This document shows, piece after piece, positions 35,027 through 46,400 of a stretch of 64,000 nucleotides of DNA (positions are counted from its first letter, which is position 1; each line of letters opens with the position of its first letter). The stretch covers positions 9,869,478-9,933,477 of the forward strand of contig JABBOT010000013.1 in NCBI GenBank assembly GCA_016165875.1, given 5' to 3'. Below the pieces are notes generated by a model that worked only from the letters and a program-made list of their open reading frames with translations, was not told the origin of the DNA and searched no databases. Source of the stretch: Acanthopleura granulata (lineage: Eukaryota > Mollusca > Polyplacophora > Chitonida > Chitonidae). The position numbers were made by a program, and so were the translations under genes.

Positions 35027-37419
35027 GTTAAAGGAGGCTAAACTATATCGGGAAAGTTTGTTTCATACAATTTGTACAATATGACAAATGATACCATGTG
35101 AAGGTGGCTCAGGAAATAACGTTTGAGTGTCCTATTTCTGTTTGCCTAGTCAAATTTGATGAGCCACATGGCTTGAGGCATGTCGTTTACTCAGAACAAA
35201 TCAAAAAAAGTGAAATAATCAGCACTATAATGTTAAACACCAAATACATAATCAATCAGTATTAGCACTGAAGGCAGTTGTTGCCATGGTCATGTTGTCA
35301 CAGGTGCTGTATATTTGTTCTTCATCTTTTCTCTGTTTTCTTCATTTTTCGCTTTGCTTGCTGCATACTTTGTATCTTTAACACTTAATGAGCAGAAGTT
35401 GTTGTGTTTTGAAAAAATAGCATGACCAGGCCTATGAAACTTGATCCCTCGTTTCCTGTCATAATATTTTGGAAAACTGGTGCCTGTGGTGGAACAATTT
35501 TCATTTTTCATCATCGTTATTCAGCTAGATTTTTGTGATAACCTTATCGTTCGTGACAATTTCTGGCCGAAAATGAAATAATGAGTTCCAGTGCAGAAGG
35601 TAAAATGATGTGCGTATGGCGACAGGAAACAAGGATTTAAGAGACAATCACCTGATTGCCATAGTACTATCCAAAAGCACTTATTTTGATTCACATTTTA
35701 GTAGCTTTCACATTTTTGCATTTTCGTAGCTTTTCAGGATAAGACTGATGAAGTGGTGTGTACTTAACGAAGCTGTATCCTCGTACATGTAGATCAGAAC
35801 TTGCTCTTTTGCCCCAACGTGACATTTTTGATGAAAAGTTTGAAGAGTACTGATAAAATGCTCGAATTCATTACTTATGCTCAGGCATGCACCCCCATTA
35901 TTGGTAATGGACGAACCCATGACTTCATATCATTTGTAAGCGTAAATATTTATATAATTTCTTTGTTGGCACAAGTCATTTTCTTGACGGAGTTAATACA
36001 TGTCAATATCAGGAGAAGACAACTGAATTTCTGGAGCACTTTAAATACACTTCAACGTTTGTACATGTTCTGAACGCGTATTCATATGGAATTTACGACT
36101 ATGTAATTTGGAGATAATAATAAGTATTTAAGAACATAAACATGTTTCTGGTCAAACTTGAAAAAAAAATGGACTTTTGAGATGATGTTCTGAATGTGCA
36201 TTTGTCTCAAGCATCAAAATTAGCCAGTTTTATGATTGGCTGCAGGATTAATATTAATACTCATTAATATTCATTAGCAGTCTACCTCATGCATGTCCAG
36301 ATTGAACAAGCTGTCAGAATGCACGAGTGATGTTGCCACAGTCGGTACATTTTTATTTTGCTCAATAAATTGCAATCATTTTGTCCAGCAAATGTGATCA
36401 GAGAGGATGAAAACAAATCTGATCATCAGGGAAACACATGGGTGTATTGTCGCTGAGACCGTTGTACAAATCACATGTAGCATAACTAACATGTTACTTC
36501 TGTGGCAACCAGGACTACAGGTAACTACAGTTACCTGTGCTTTGTGGAACAGACCCTGGGAGTACTACACCTGGGGCAGCATACTGCTATTAACCTTTGA
36601 CCAGAAATGTGTTGTAGTGTTCAAGTTATACAGATATGTACATATATTACTAATATATGTAAATGTTTCTTTCATATTTGACATATCATACAAATGTACA
36701 GGTGTCTTTGGCTTCTGGCCTAAAGTTGATTACAAGTTAATTTGTTTTGTGTTCAAACCATAAGTAATTACATGTGCTTCATGTGTCAGACTTTTGGGAG
36801 GAATTTCAGTGTGTTCCCCTCATGTTTGTGATGATAGTCTGTCAGAGACTTCTTAAAGTTAATTTATAGAAATTGTGGAAAAAAAATTATTTATGTATTT
36901 ATATGTATAAATCTGAATTCCAAGCAATTGTAACATATGTAATATTTTGACAGGTTTCTTGTTCACATACCATGTATTTATTTATATGGAGAAACCCCCC
37001 GCCTATTAATGCAAGTTGTACTTTTCTTGACTGGAATTATTAATACAAAATGTGTAAGAACATTATTATTCACATACCTTGATTCTATGTAATCTTTGAA
37101 ATATGAGCATTGTTAATTCTGGAGACCAAATTAGTAAATAATAGTGATTGCTTTACTCACACATATATATGTATATTGTCAAATAGCAATCGGTCAGTAT
37201 CCAGTTTGCATGTTAGGTTAAAGTGTTACCTCCCTTTGTTTTATGACTTTCCGTATTACACTGTGAGTGTGACAATTAGTGACCGTTAACATGCTCCCAA
37301 TGCTTAGGTTCTATCAACGAGGGTCACCTAAGCTCCTGACCTGCCACATAGGATATATCCAAAGTCCATTAAGAACTGGATAAAGCTGATGAAGAGCACT
37401 AAAGGGACATAACTCTGCT

Positions 37420-37815
37420 GGTACATAATGGTATTCAGGTGACTGGGAAATCCTGTATTGTAAAGATAGGGAAGATCTCTACCAGAATTTCAGATGAGTT
37501 TGCTGTGGGTTTCTTACACCTGGTTCACTGCAGTGATATTTGTGAGCATCAGATTTTTTCTGTTAAGTTCATGTACTTTGATTTTCTTGTAAGGCACAAG
37601 GTGTGGCATGTCAGGTACATATAATGGTATTCAGGTAACTGGGAAATCCTGTATTGTGAAGATAGGGAAGATCTCTGCCTGGATTTCACATAAGTTTGCT
37701 GTGGGTTTCTTACACCTGGTTCACTGCAGTGATATTTGTGAGCATCAGATTTTTTCTGTTAAGTTCATGTGCTTTGATCTTTTTGTAAGGCCCAAGGTGT
37801 GGCATGTCAGATACA
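37420..37815 (+). repeat. Two-copy ~196-bp tandem duplication
   Basis: GGTATTCAGGTGACTGGGAA at 37430 recurs at 37626 with a GTAACT variant. Both copies continue through TTGTAAGGC-CAAGGTGTGGCATGTCAG. Short ORFs of 61 and 70 codons read through both copies but resemble nothing known. Confidence 0.9.
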
Positions 37816-38464
37816 TTTGATTTTGCGTGTTTGTGTCGAAAATGATTGGGTGTACATGCAGTTGTTTTCAAACTTGAGATAGTTGTCATGATTGTGAGTA
37901 AATGCTGCTGTTTCAAGCCTAGCCCATTCTGTCACCTTGGTGTTATCTGCAAGGTCATGTAGTAACTGGTTGTCCTGCACAGTTGTTGGCACTTGGGTAT
38001 AGCGATAAGCATTCAATTTTCCCTTGGCTGATGTATGTGACAGTGGCAAAAATTTCTTCCTGTACGCATTTCAGCTGCCCAATCTTTCCCACCGAAGGAT
38101 TCTAACCTTGTACTACATTATTTATTTTGTATGCTAAGTGTTTAGTGTGGTTTTTGTTGTCTTTCTTTTACACACATGTACAATTGCATGTATAGAGCGT
38201 AGAGATGTGTATTTTCCTGTTTATATTAATTGAATGTATTGTCAGTTCTCTGGAATTCTCAATAATCAAACAGTTTGTGGCAAGTAACTTGAAAGTGAAC
38301 TGTCTCTGTTTTTCACTTTACTTAAATGAACACTATACCTATGATCTAAAAAAAATGATTCAAACAACAAAAAATGCATCTAGTGAGTATTTTTACTTGT
38401 AGAAAATAAAAATGTATTTAACACCAAAAGTTCCGAGAAAAACATCTCACATCGCTTCCCTGCC

Positions 38465-38515
38465 CTTGATTGGTGCGAGTGTGCCAGATGTGTGTGACGT
38501 AATTGTGACATATCC
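38465..38515. promoter_or_regulatory. Candidate regulatory patch: inverted CCAAT and CRE-like site
   Basis: GATTGG at 38467-38472 and TGACGTAA at 38495-38502 lie 22 bp apart. The extended word TGTGACGTAATTG is also found at 56896. No gene start is evident here; the PRPP synthase-like ATG is 4.8 kb away. Confidence 0.25.
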
Positions 38516-39534
38516 GGTTTTGAGGAGCAGTCTTTTTAGCCAGTATACTGAATGAAAACACGTCTCACCATAAAGTGCTGGAGCTTAATTTAGACTGATT
38601 ATACAGTACGAAATAGGAAGACGGCATGACAATTAGCCATTTTCATACCATGGAGGGGTTCATCGGAAGGCATGAAAACTAATCCCATCATAGTTTGGTG
38701 TGTGATTAGTACACTTGATTGCGACACAAAACTTCAAACTGTCAGCATGACGTCATACACTAGGGAACATCAAGGGCAGATGAGTGTGTAGAGAATACCC
38801 AGCTACACGAAATTCTGCCTATCGGTCTTGAAAAAATCTAATTTTTGAAAAATCTAGAGAGTTCTAATCTTCTGATCACTTCAGTTCTGCGTTGCAGATA
38901 TCTCTAGGATATACTGTGCCAATTTTGCGTGAAAAAATTGATCAACCGAGACAGTTCAACTTTAAGTTCTGTAGAACCTGGGCACAACAGGTTGAGTGCT
39001 TTTACAGTAGGGTGGGGCATGTCAGTGGCATAGACGCCTGAATTTGTTTTAAACCACGTTGGAGGTAACTATACAGTTGATCAGTTTAAGTTTAATGTAT
39101 ATGCACCAGTAGCATGGATATTAATTTTCTCTGCCTAGCCACCTCCCTCCTCCCCCCCCCCCCACAGGACTCACATCTTTAGTCCCCGTGTCTATTGAGT
39201 ACAGCAGTAGGATTGTGTATTATTCCTCACCAGCCACCAGTAAGGTGTGGCACAGTTTGATATACATGGATTTAGTTATACATTTTGTTGCAATGAAAAG
39301 AGTTATATATATGTATATATATAGTATATGATACCCTTGCGTAAGCATGCACAGGTATCTCTTTTACACCTGGTACTCCATAAAGTCACTCTTGTGTAAC
39401 AAGCATCAGACTCTGTATTGTTACGTTCCGTGGTTGCTGCATATCACGGTCCCATAGACATGATAGGCATTAAAGAGCCATTACAGCAGTCTCAAGTTGT
39501 ATGACTAAATACTGTTGTGTGAAATACATTGATG

Positions 39535-39790
39535 AAGTCAGGGGATATGCATCTGTGTCGTATTGTACAGGTATTTGGGGGTAGAAATGTCGTGAAACTC
39601 TCCAGGAATGAGCATTTGTTTTCATGTGTACAGGTATTTGGTGTAGAAATGTCATGAAACTCTTCAGGAATTAGCACCTGTGTCCATGTGTACAGGTATT
39701 TGGTGTAGAAATGTCATGAAACTCTCCAAAAATGAGTACCTGTTTTCATGTGTACAGGTATTTAGTATAGAAATGTCATGAAAGCCTCTA
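39535..39790 (+). repeat. 62-bp tandem repeat, about four copies
   Basis: GTACAGGTATTTGGTGTAGA AATGTCATGAAACTCTCCAG recurs with a 62-63-bp period, with GTATTT at 39571, 39634, 39696 and 39758. The copies decay towards 39860. Confidence 0.9.
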
Positions 39791-40149
39791 GAAAGGAGCA
39801 CCGAAGTTCATGTATAGTGAAGAAATGTCCTGTCCAGGAATGGGCATATTTGTATTCATATGTATCGGCACATGTATGGTGTAAAATTCAGGGCCTATTC
39901 AAATCTATGTACCTGTATAAGCGTAATGCCCAATTGTTTGAAATACGATGTATTGCATGTTCTTAAAATGTCCTAAATCACCCATTTATCAGGGCTATAG
40001 ATGTTGTCCACCTTTCAGATGTTTTGTTGATGTTTTGAATTTCATTGTTGAATAGTTATTTGCAAAGAAAACACAAAAACCTGGTTTACAAATAAATATA
40101 TATATGTTTAGTTACAAATGACGTTTTCAAGTTGTCTTTATCCGTTCAG

Positions 40150-40510
40150 TTTTCTCTCGGGCTTAATGCTGACTGTCGTCGTATAAGTGAAATATTCATG
40201 AGTACGGCGTAAAACTCCACTAAATAAATTATACTTCGTTTTCTATTGAAAATTAGCATGTTTCATTAACAGACCACACTGATTTATCATCTTGAAGTTA
40301 CTTCATATGTACATGCATGATACATGTGCATGGTCCAGCTAATGCTGGCTTCCTCTCTGGCCATACGTGGGAAGGTCTGCCAGCAACCTGCAGATGATCG
40401 TAAGTCTCCCCAGGTCTCTGCCCGGTTTCCTCCTACCATTTTGCTGGCTGCAGTCGTATAAGTGAAATATTCTTGGGTACAGCGTAAAACACCAATGAAG
40501 TAAATAAATA
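40150..40510 (+). mobile_element. Two 5'-truncated tRNA-SINE copies
   Basis: A 3' fragment at about 40150-40230 (GTCGTATAAGTGAAATATTC, CGGCGTAAAACTCCACTAAA) and a longer one at about 40330-40510 (GGTCCAGCTAATGCTGGCTT to CACCAATGAAGTAAATAAAT). Confidence 0.85.
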
Positions 40511-40844
40511 TTCATTTCTTCACACGTGAATACATGTGCATGTCATTCACTCCTGCTTTCATGTTAAAAGAGCTGTGGTGACTATAGGCAGTCGTTATGA
40601 CGCTCATGAGGCCAGTTACACAATTTTCATTGAAGACCATTTTCTTCCACCAACAGGCCTATAGTGTGGATATCTATGTTTACAAATGAAAAAATCAACT
40701 TACCAGATTTACCGTCAGCGATTTACCCCAGACACTCTGGTTTCCTGCATCCATAAAACATACCATCACATCTAAAGTGAAAAAATTAAGACGCAATCAG
40801 ACAAGTCATTCCTGACACCAGCTTCGAGACCTACAACCTGGAAC

Positions 40845-40975
40845 AGGCACACATACAAAACCACACCACCAGTTCGCTGCAAGCACAACTACAAGCACAT
40901 CACTAGCTCACTGTAAGCACACCAATAGTTCACGGTAAGCACATCATTAACTCACTACAAGCACTCATGTGGCAG
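40845..40975 (+). repeat. Degenerate ~25-bp repeat
   Basis: Four to five copies of CACTAGCTCACTGTAAGCACA-like units. Confidence 0.7.
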
Positions 40976-41109
40976 ACTTCTCGTACTCAGCTGTGTTCAC
41001 TCCGTATCATTTATATGAATCAGATTCAACTAGAATGAATAAATGATTATGGTTTAATACGTATCGGCAATATTTCAGTCATATGATGCGGAGATTCAGT
41101 GATATGAAC

Positions 41110-41252
41110 TGTACAGGGGTTAGGATTTTCCATAGGTTTCCTCCTGGCTCTGCTTGGTTTGATCCCACCATAATGCTGCCCGCCGTCGTATAAGTGAAAT
41201 ATTCTTGAGTACGGGCGAAAAACGCCAATCAAATACATAAATATATAAAGAG
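41110..41252 (+). mobile_element. 5'-truncated tRNA-SINE
   Basis: CATAATGCTGCCCGCCGTCG, TATAAGTGAAATATTCTTGA and an ACGCCAATCAAATACATAAA tail identify the 3' half. Confidence 0.85.
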
Positions 41253-41298
41253 AAACAGGACAAGTTCTATTCTGCATCACATTCATGAGGTGAAGTTA

Positions 41299-41567
41299 CG
41301 AGGCCTCCGTGGCTGAGGGGGTTAGCGCACCAGCACATCGTTGTGAACACATGTCTCTCGCCCAATGGCGTTGTCATGAGTTCAAGTCCAGCGCATGCTG
41401 GCTTCCTTTCCGGCTGTGCATGGGAAGGTCCTCCAACAACGTGCAGATCTTCGTGGGTTTCCCTCGGGCTTTGCCCAGTTTCCTTCAAAATGCTGACCGC
41501 TGTCATATAAGTGAAACATTCTTGAGTGCAGCGTTAAACACCAATAAAATAAATAAATAAATAAATA
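41299..41567 (+). mobile_element. Full-length tRNA-SINE
   Basis: The head CGAGGCCTCCGTGGCTGAGG GGGTTAGCGC and box B GAGTTCAAGTCC are intact; the tail is CACCAATAAAATAAATAAATAAATAAAT. Confidence 0.92.
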
Positions 41568-41744
41568 TGAACATACCTTTGTCTTATGTTTTCATTGAAC
41601 AGTTCAGTATTACAGATAACACTGTGCCAAAAAGCAAAGGTTTCCTTTAAATTCAGATGAGGGTGGTAGTGTGTGGATATGGTGACAGGCTAACAGGACA
41701 TTTTTCAGTATTCTGCAATCATGGATCCATAGACAAACTCACAG

Positions 41745-42105
41745 GCACACCAAAGGCAAACTATAGACTTATCGCACACAAACTAGAGGCTCACCACAGA
41801 CAATCTACAGACAAACTACATACAAACCACAGGCTCACCACAGGCTTACCGCAGATAATTTACATACTCATCAGAGACAATTTACAGGCTCGCCGCAGAA
41901 AATCTACAGGTTCACCGAATCCAAACTACAGGCTCACTGCAGACAATATACAGGCTCGGCTTAGGCAAACTATAGGTTCACCACAAGCACACTACAGGCA
42001 CATCAAGGGCTCACCACAGACACAATGTAGGCTCACCACATAGCCAAGCCACAGGCCGGCTCACCCCAGACAAATCACAGGCAAGCAACAGGCAAACTAC
42101 AGCAG
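41745..42105 (+). repeat. Degenerate ~24-bp repeat (ACAGGCTCACCGCAGACAAA type)
   Basis: About 14 imperfect copies of CTACAGGCTCACCACAGACA. A 128-codon open frame across it is low-complexity (repeated H, R, T, L) and is not treated as a gene. Confidence 0.8.
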
Positions 42106-42171
42106 GTCTAGAAGAGAAGTGTAATCTTCCAAATTTGACCATGATCTTTACATCATGGACAAAACATTTCT

Positions 42172-42350
42172 ATCACGCTAGCTTCCTCTCTTGTTGTACG
42201 TGGGAAGGTATGCAAGCAACCTGCCGATGGTAGTGGATTTTCCCTAGGCTCTGATCGGTTTCCTCCCACCATAATGCTGGCCGCCTTCGGATAAGTGAAA
42301 TATTCATGAGTACAGTGTAAAAGAAAATTGAATTAAATAAATAAATAAAA
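42172..42350 (+). mobile_element. 5'-truncated tRNA-SINE
   Basis: GCTAGCTTCCTCTCTTGTTG, CCTCCCACCATAATGCTGGC and TAAATAAATAAATAAA tail; no tRNA head. Confidence 0.85.
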
Positions 42351-43318
42351 CATTTCTAGGCAAAATATAAAACTGAATTTATCAACTTTATCCCATTTAC
42401 AACTCACCTGAGCTTCGTGTATATAGGCTTCAATTTTGCCTGTTTTCATGTTATTTCATAACCTATGAAATCTTGTAAATTCTAAGAAAATGCATGCTAA
42501 AACTTTGGAAGAGCACATGTGGGCCATAGTACAAGATTCCATAAAATCAAGCCCTTGTAATTACAATTATAACACAGTTATAGCTATCAAAATATTGACC
42601 ATGACAGCTAAATCATAGTAAAGTTATTTTTTTTAGTGAACTTACAGACTCAAGCATGCTATTTCAAGGGTGCTAGTATGACTGGTATGTTTTTGTTTCG
42701 AGGGACAAGGCTACGTTGTAAGGCAGTGTGGTGAGAGCAACGAAGTAGGTGGTACTGTGACCTTGCAGAGGCTCGTACTACCGTAAGGTAATCTAAGCCT
42801 GCTTCGTGAGTATATCCGTTCCATGACATATCACCACAACTTTCCGTGCAGGGGGGCTGTAAAAATTTGTTCACAAGGATAATGTTATTGGATGCCATCA
42901 GAATTACAAGCGGATCAATATTGAAAGCTTAATAAGTTAACGTTTATTATATATAGTTTGCATTTTCTACATCTCAAATTCCAATTACGTGTACCCTAAT
43001 TCTTTTCTCTCCTTTTTAGGGAGTATTATGTCTGTCATCGTTACATAATTAACGTTTACCTATTTTCTTGGAAACATATTAGGTCAGAACAAAACAATAT
43101 AGATGCAAAAATATACATAGGTGAATTTTGCAATACATTGTGTTTTATTGGCAGCTAACAAAACCACGGTTTCTTCCCTTGAATACAGGAACTCTCCTGC
43201 GTATTGAGCTAGGAAAGGGTATCAAGTAATTGAAAACAAAACTGACATCGCGGACCGAACGAACTCTGCTTGAGAAGTGCTTGTCATTAGTTGTTTGGAA
43301 GATTATTGAGACGACATA

Positions 43319-43456
43319 ATGTCAGGCGAGCCACCTAGGAATCCTGTCCTTCTGTTTGCACATCCATCCATGAAGCATTTGGCCCGGCAGATCGTAAGCC
43401 GATGCGCGGACGTCAGCAATTCCCAACCCAAACCCCAGGGAGATCGTCTGCTAGCG
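43319..43456 (+). CDS. PRPP synthase-like exon 1
   Basis: Encodes residues 1-46, [20 protein letters not shown] through the LARQIV helix to DRLLA. The donor is AGCG|GTAATA. The ATG opens the frame; ACGACATAATG has no strong Kozak context. It matches the N-terminal strand-helix of PRPP synthases. Confidence 0.88.
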
Positions 43457-46400
43457 GTAATATGTGGTAGTCCGTCTGTCTGTCTTTATTGTTATTATTT
43501 TAAGTGCTAAATTCCAAAACCCAAATGATTTAATAATGAATGCACTGAGTTCAATTGTTACGATGAACGAACTTAAAAGAACCCACTTTACCCAATAGCT
43601 AATAGTTCATCAAGTTATCTATCAGTATGTTATTTTTCATGTAATGATATATTTGTGACATTCACGATTGCGGGTTCATACTAGCCCAAGACCATGGTCC
43701 AAGGTTGGCTTACATATACTGATTCGCAGGGACCGGTGGCCACCCCTCGCCCGAGGGCTGCAGTTTATGTTGACCCGATTTAGGTATAATGCTTGTAAGG
43801 TGTTACCCCCTCTCTCAATTCTGCTGCATGCACGTTAGATTCTCCCTGAATGCACATGGCAAGCACCTGAATTCTGAAAGCTGAAATATTTGTGCACATT
43901 TATCCACAATCGTTACTTAGGGTTACCGCACCATTCCCATGTAAATTTTAGCCAAAGATGAAAATACAACCAGCTGGCACATGCTGCCATGTTTTTTAAA
44001 TCTGTGTCAACAAGACATGCATGCTCAACGCGGGTTGACCGTTCTGTGAGATCATGTTTTGAAATTTCCGTCCATACTCAATAAACCTATGCCTTCAATC
44101 AATCTGCATAAAGGTCAACCTCGGATGCACATGCGTGTTGAGCAACAACCCGGTTTATTGAGGTCAAGTTGTCGACATATGAGCATCAGTCACAAATGTG
44201 AATTATCTTGGATTTACTGGTTTTATAGGCTACAGAATGTGAAACAAATTGACAGAAGAACAAGGAATGTCTTGGTGAACATAGTTTATCTCAGTTTTAT
44301 TGAGTTCATGCATGTCTTGGTTCATTTGGCAGGGATTTTCGTAGCCAAGGATTTTTGTATACCACTGTTTTAACCAGCTCCTTGGCTGTGATCTACACTT
44401 AACCCCAAGGTCACAGCCTAGGTTCATGCATACACTGTGCTTGAATTGATACTTCAAAAGTAAGCTGTGGGGACATTGAAACTGGGTTATCTAACATCCA
44501 CTGGTGCATCCGCTGACCAGGTGTAGGCCTAAATGTCAGAACTGAAAAATAAGAAATAAAGATCGAAATTTAGTTTGCTGACATAGGCTTACTCATTATG
44601 GCTGACTCCATATGTTTGCCGATCAAGTCAGCTATTCTGGCAGTGTAAAATAACTCCATGTGTAGAGCCTACATTGCCTGCTATATAAGTATACATCCTC
44701 CTACATAATTACGTGAGCAGGCTTTGTTGTATCATGATACCATTGCTGTGTGTTTTGTTTTCTTCTCTGTACCACAGGGTGAAACGAAACAGAGGCCAGT
44801 GGAATTCCATGAGACAATCAGCTGGGACAAATTCCCTGATGGGTTCCCTAACCTCTTCATCAACGATGTGCGCAACATGGCCGGCAAAGATGGTAAACAG
44901 TCCTGTACAAGTGATTTAGAGTCGTCTTGAGGCCAGAACTATGTATACATGGGATCTTTGACAGTATAATACATTTACAGTTGATTTGCACATAACCAGA
45001 TGGTTTAATTGTATGTATACTGTTCATGATAGGGCGTACAGTGTGTTTAAATTTTACATCAGTTCTCCTGAAGTTACATTGTCTTTTTGTGAAACAGATG
45101 TTAACTTTTATTTGTGAAGATTGTACCAAAATCCTGTGGTGGCACTGATGAGTTTTTCATAAAACAAGAGCAGTGTAACCCCGAAAAACGAAAATTTCAT
45201 TGTGACTCTGTATTTCGGCATCGTTGTGATGATGGCAAAATAAAATGCTGATGTACTTAGTCACAATGAAGTCTTCATTTTTGGGAGCTACACTATTCGT
45301 GTAGTAGGTAAGACTGTGTCGGTATGAAAAGTGTGTTAGTTACTTGCCATAAGTCAGTGGTTTACTGTGGGCACTCCAAATACCTGCACTCATAAAACTG
45401 ACTGCTGTCACATAAGTGAAGATTTCTGAACAGCAATCATTGCAATAGATAAATGAAGTAAATGTGCTAGGACTTTTCATAGAAGAACCATATACTGCTG
45501 GCTGCCATTGTATAAGTGGAATATTTATAGCCAAGCTGAATTACAGCAGTTTCCTTTGTTTTGATGACTTTGTAGTTATATTCCTCAGCAGTTTCCACTC
45601 GCCAGACATCATCTTTGAACAGTTATCAGTGCTCTATATGCTTCCCAGGTAAGCTGTCATCCTCTCTTTACCCCCATATTTGTGTGTATTTCGTGTGCAT
45701 GTGTGTGTAAAGTCAAATAAAGTTTTCTGATGTTTGATGATTACTTATTGCTCGGTACTTCTAGTTTTTTTCTCTGCCTTTCAGGCATTTTAACAAAATT
45801 GGAGCAACATAACAGGAAATTAGGAATTCTGGTCATAATCTGTTAAGGTCATAAGAAGTTTTAAAACTTGCAAATGCTGACAAAAGTGATAACTTCTTTG
45901 TTCTTTGTAGATATTTGGCAAGATCATTTCACATCCTGCTACCGTATTTCGCAACTGGAACAATGGAGAGAGTAGAGATGGAAGGGCAGGTGGCTACAGC
46001 AAAGGTAAGGACGGCCAGTCGCAGCCACCACACCTATTTGAATTCCTCCTGTCAGAACTGGTCAGGTAACTGTAGGATAACTGTGGCTTGTATGTGTACC
46101 TTCAATAAGCTCTCTGTCTGTCTGTCTGTCTGTCTGTTACTCATCCCAGATGCAAGCAAACATGGTTAACTTATGAGAAAGAGGACGTCAGTCAAAACTC
46201 TCTTTTTATATGACATCAAGTGCTGGTAATGACAAAAGAGGAAGACAATTTGTACAAAACATCTGCTTGTTTCCTTTCAAAGCTTTCATATTTACTAGAC
46301 ATCTACATTTTATGGAAAAAATCTCAAGTCCATGATCAGTGAGGTCACATGTTCAAATCCAGCTCGTGCCGATTTGGCTGAGAGCGTGTGGTAGGGGATT

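Larger units (their letters stand above)
33507..43318. other. SLCO 3' flank and SINE-rich spacer
   Basis: A candidate AATAAA lies at 33957. Beyond it are SINEs (34604, 40150-42350), the 196-bp and 62-bp repeats and a CRE/CCAAT patch. The longest open frame (36407-36763, 118 codons) matches nothing I know. I see no further gene. Confidence 0.6.

Noticed and set aside
36407..36763. 118-codon open frame in the spacer
   Set aside because: AT-rich, no recognisable domain and no splice context; length is within chance for a region this size.
41657..42043. 128-codon open frame
   Set aside because: Low-complexity translation of a degenerate 24-bp repeat.
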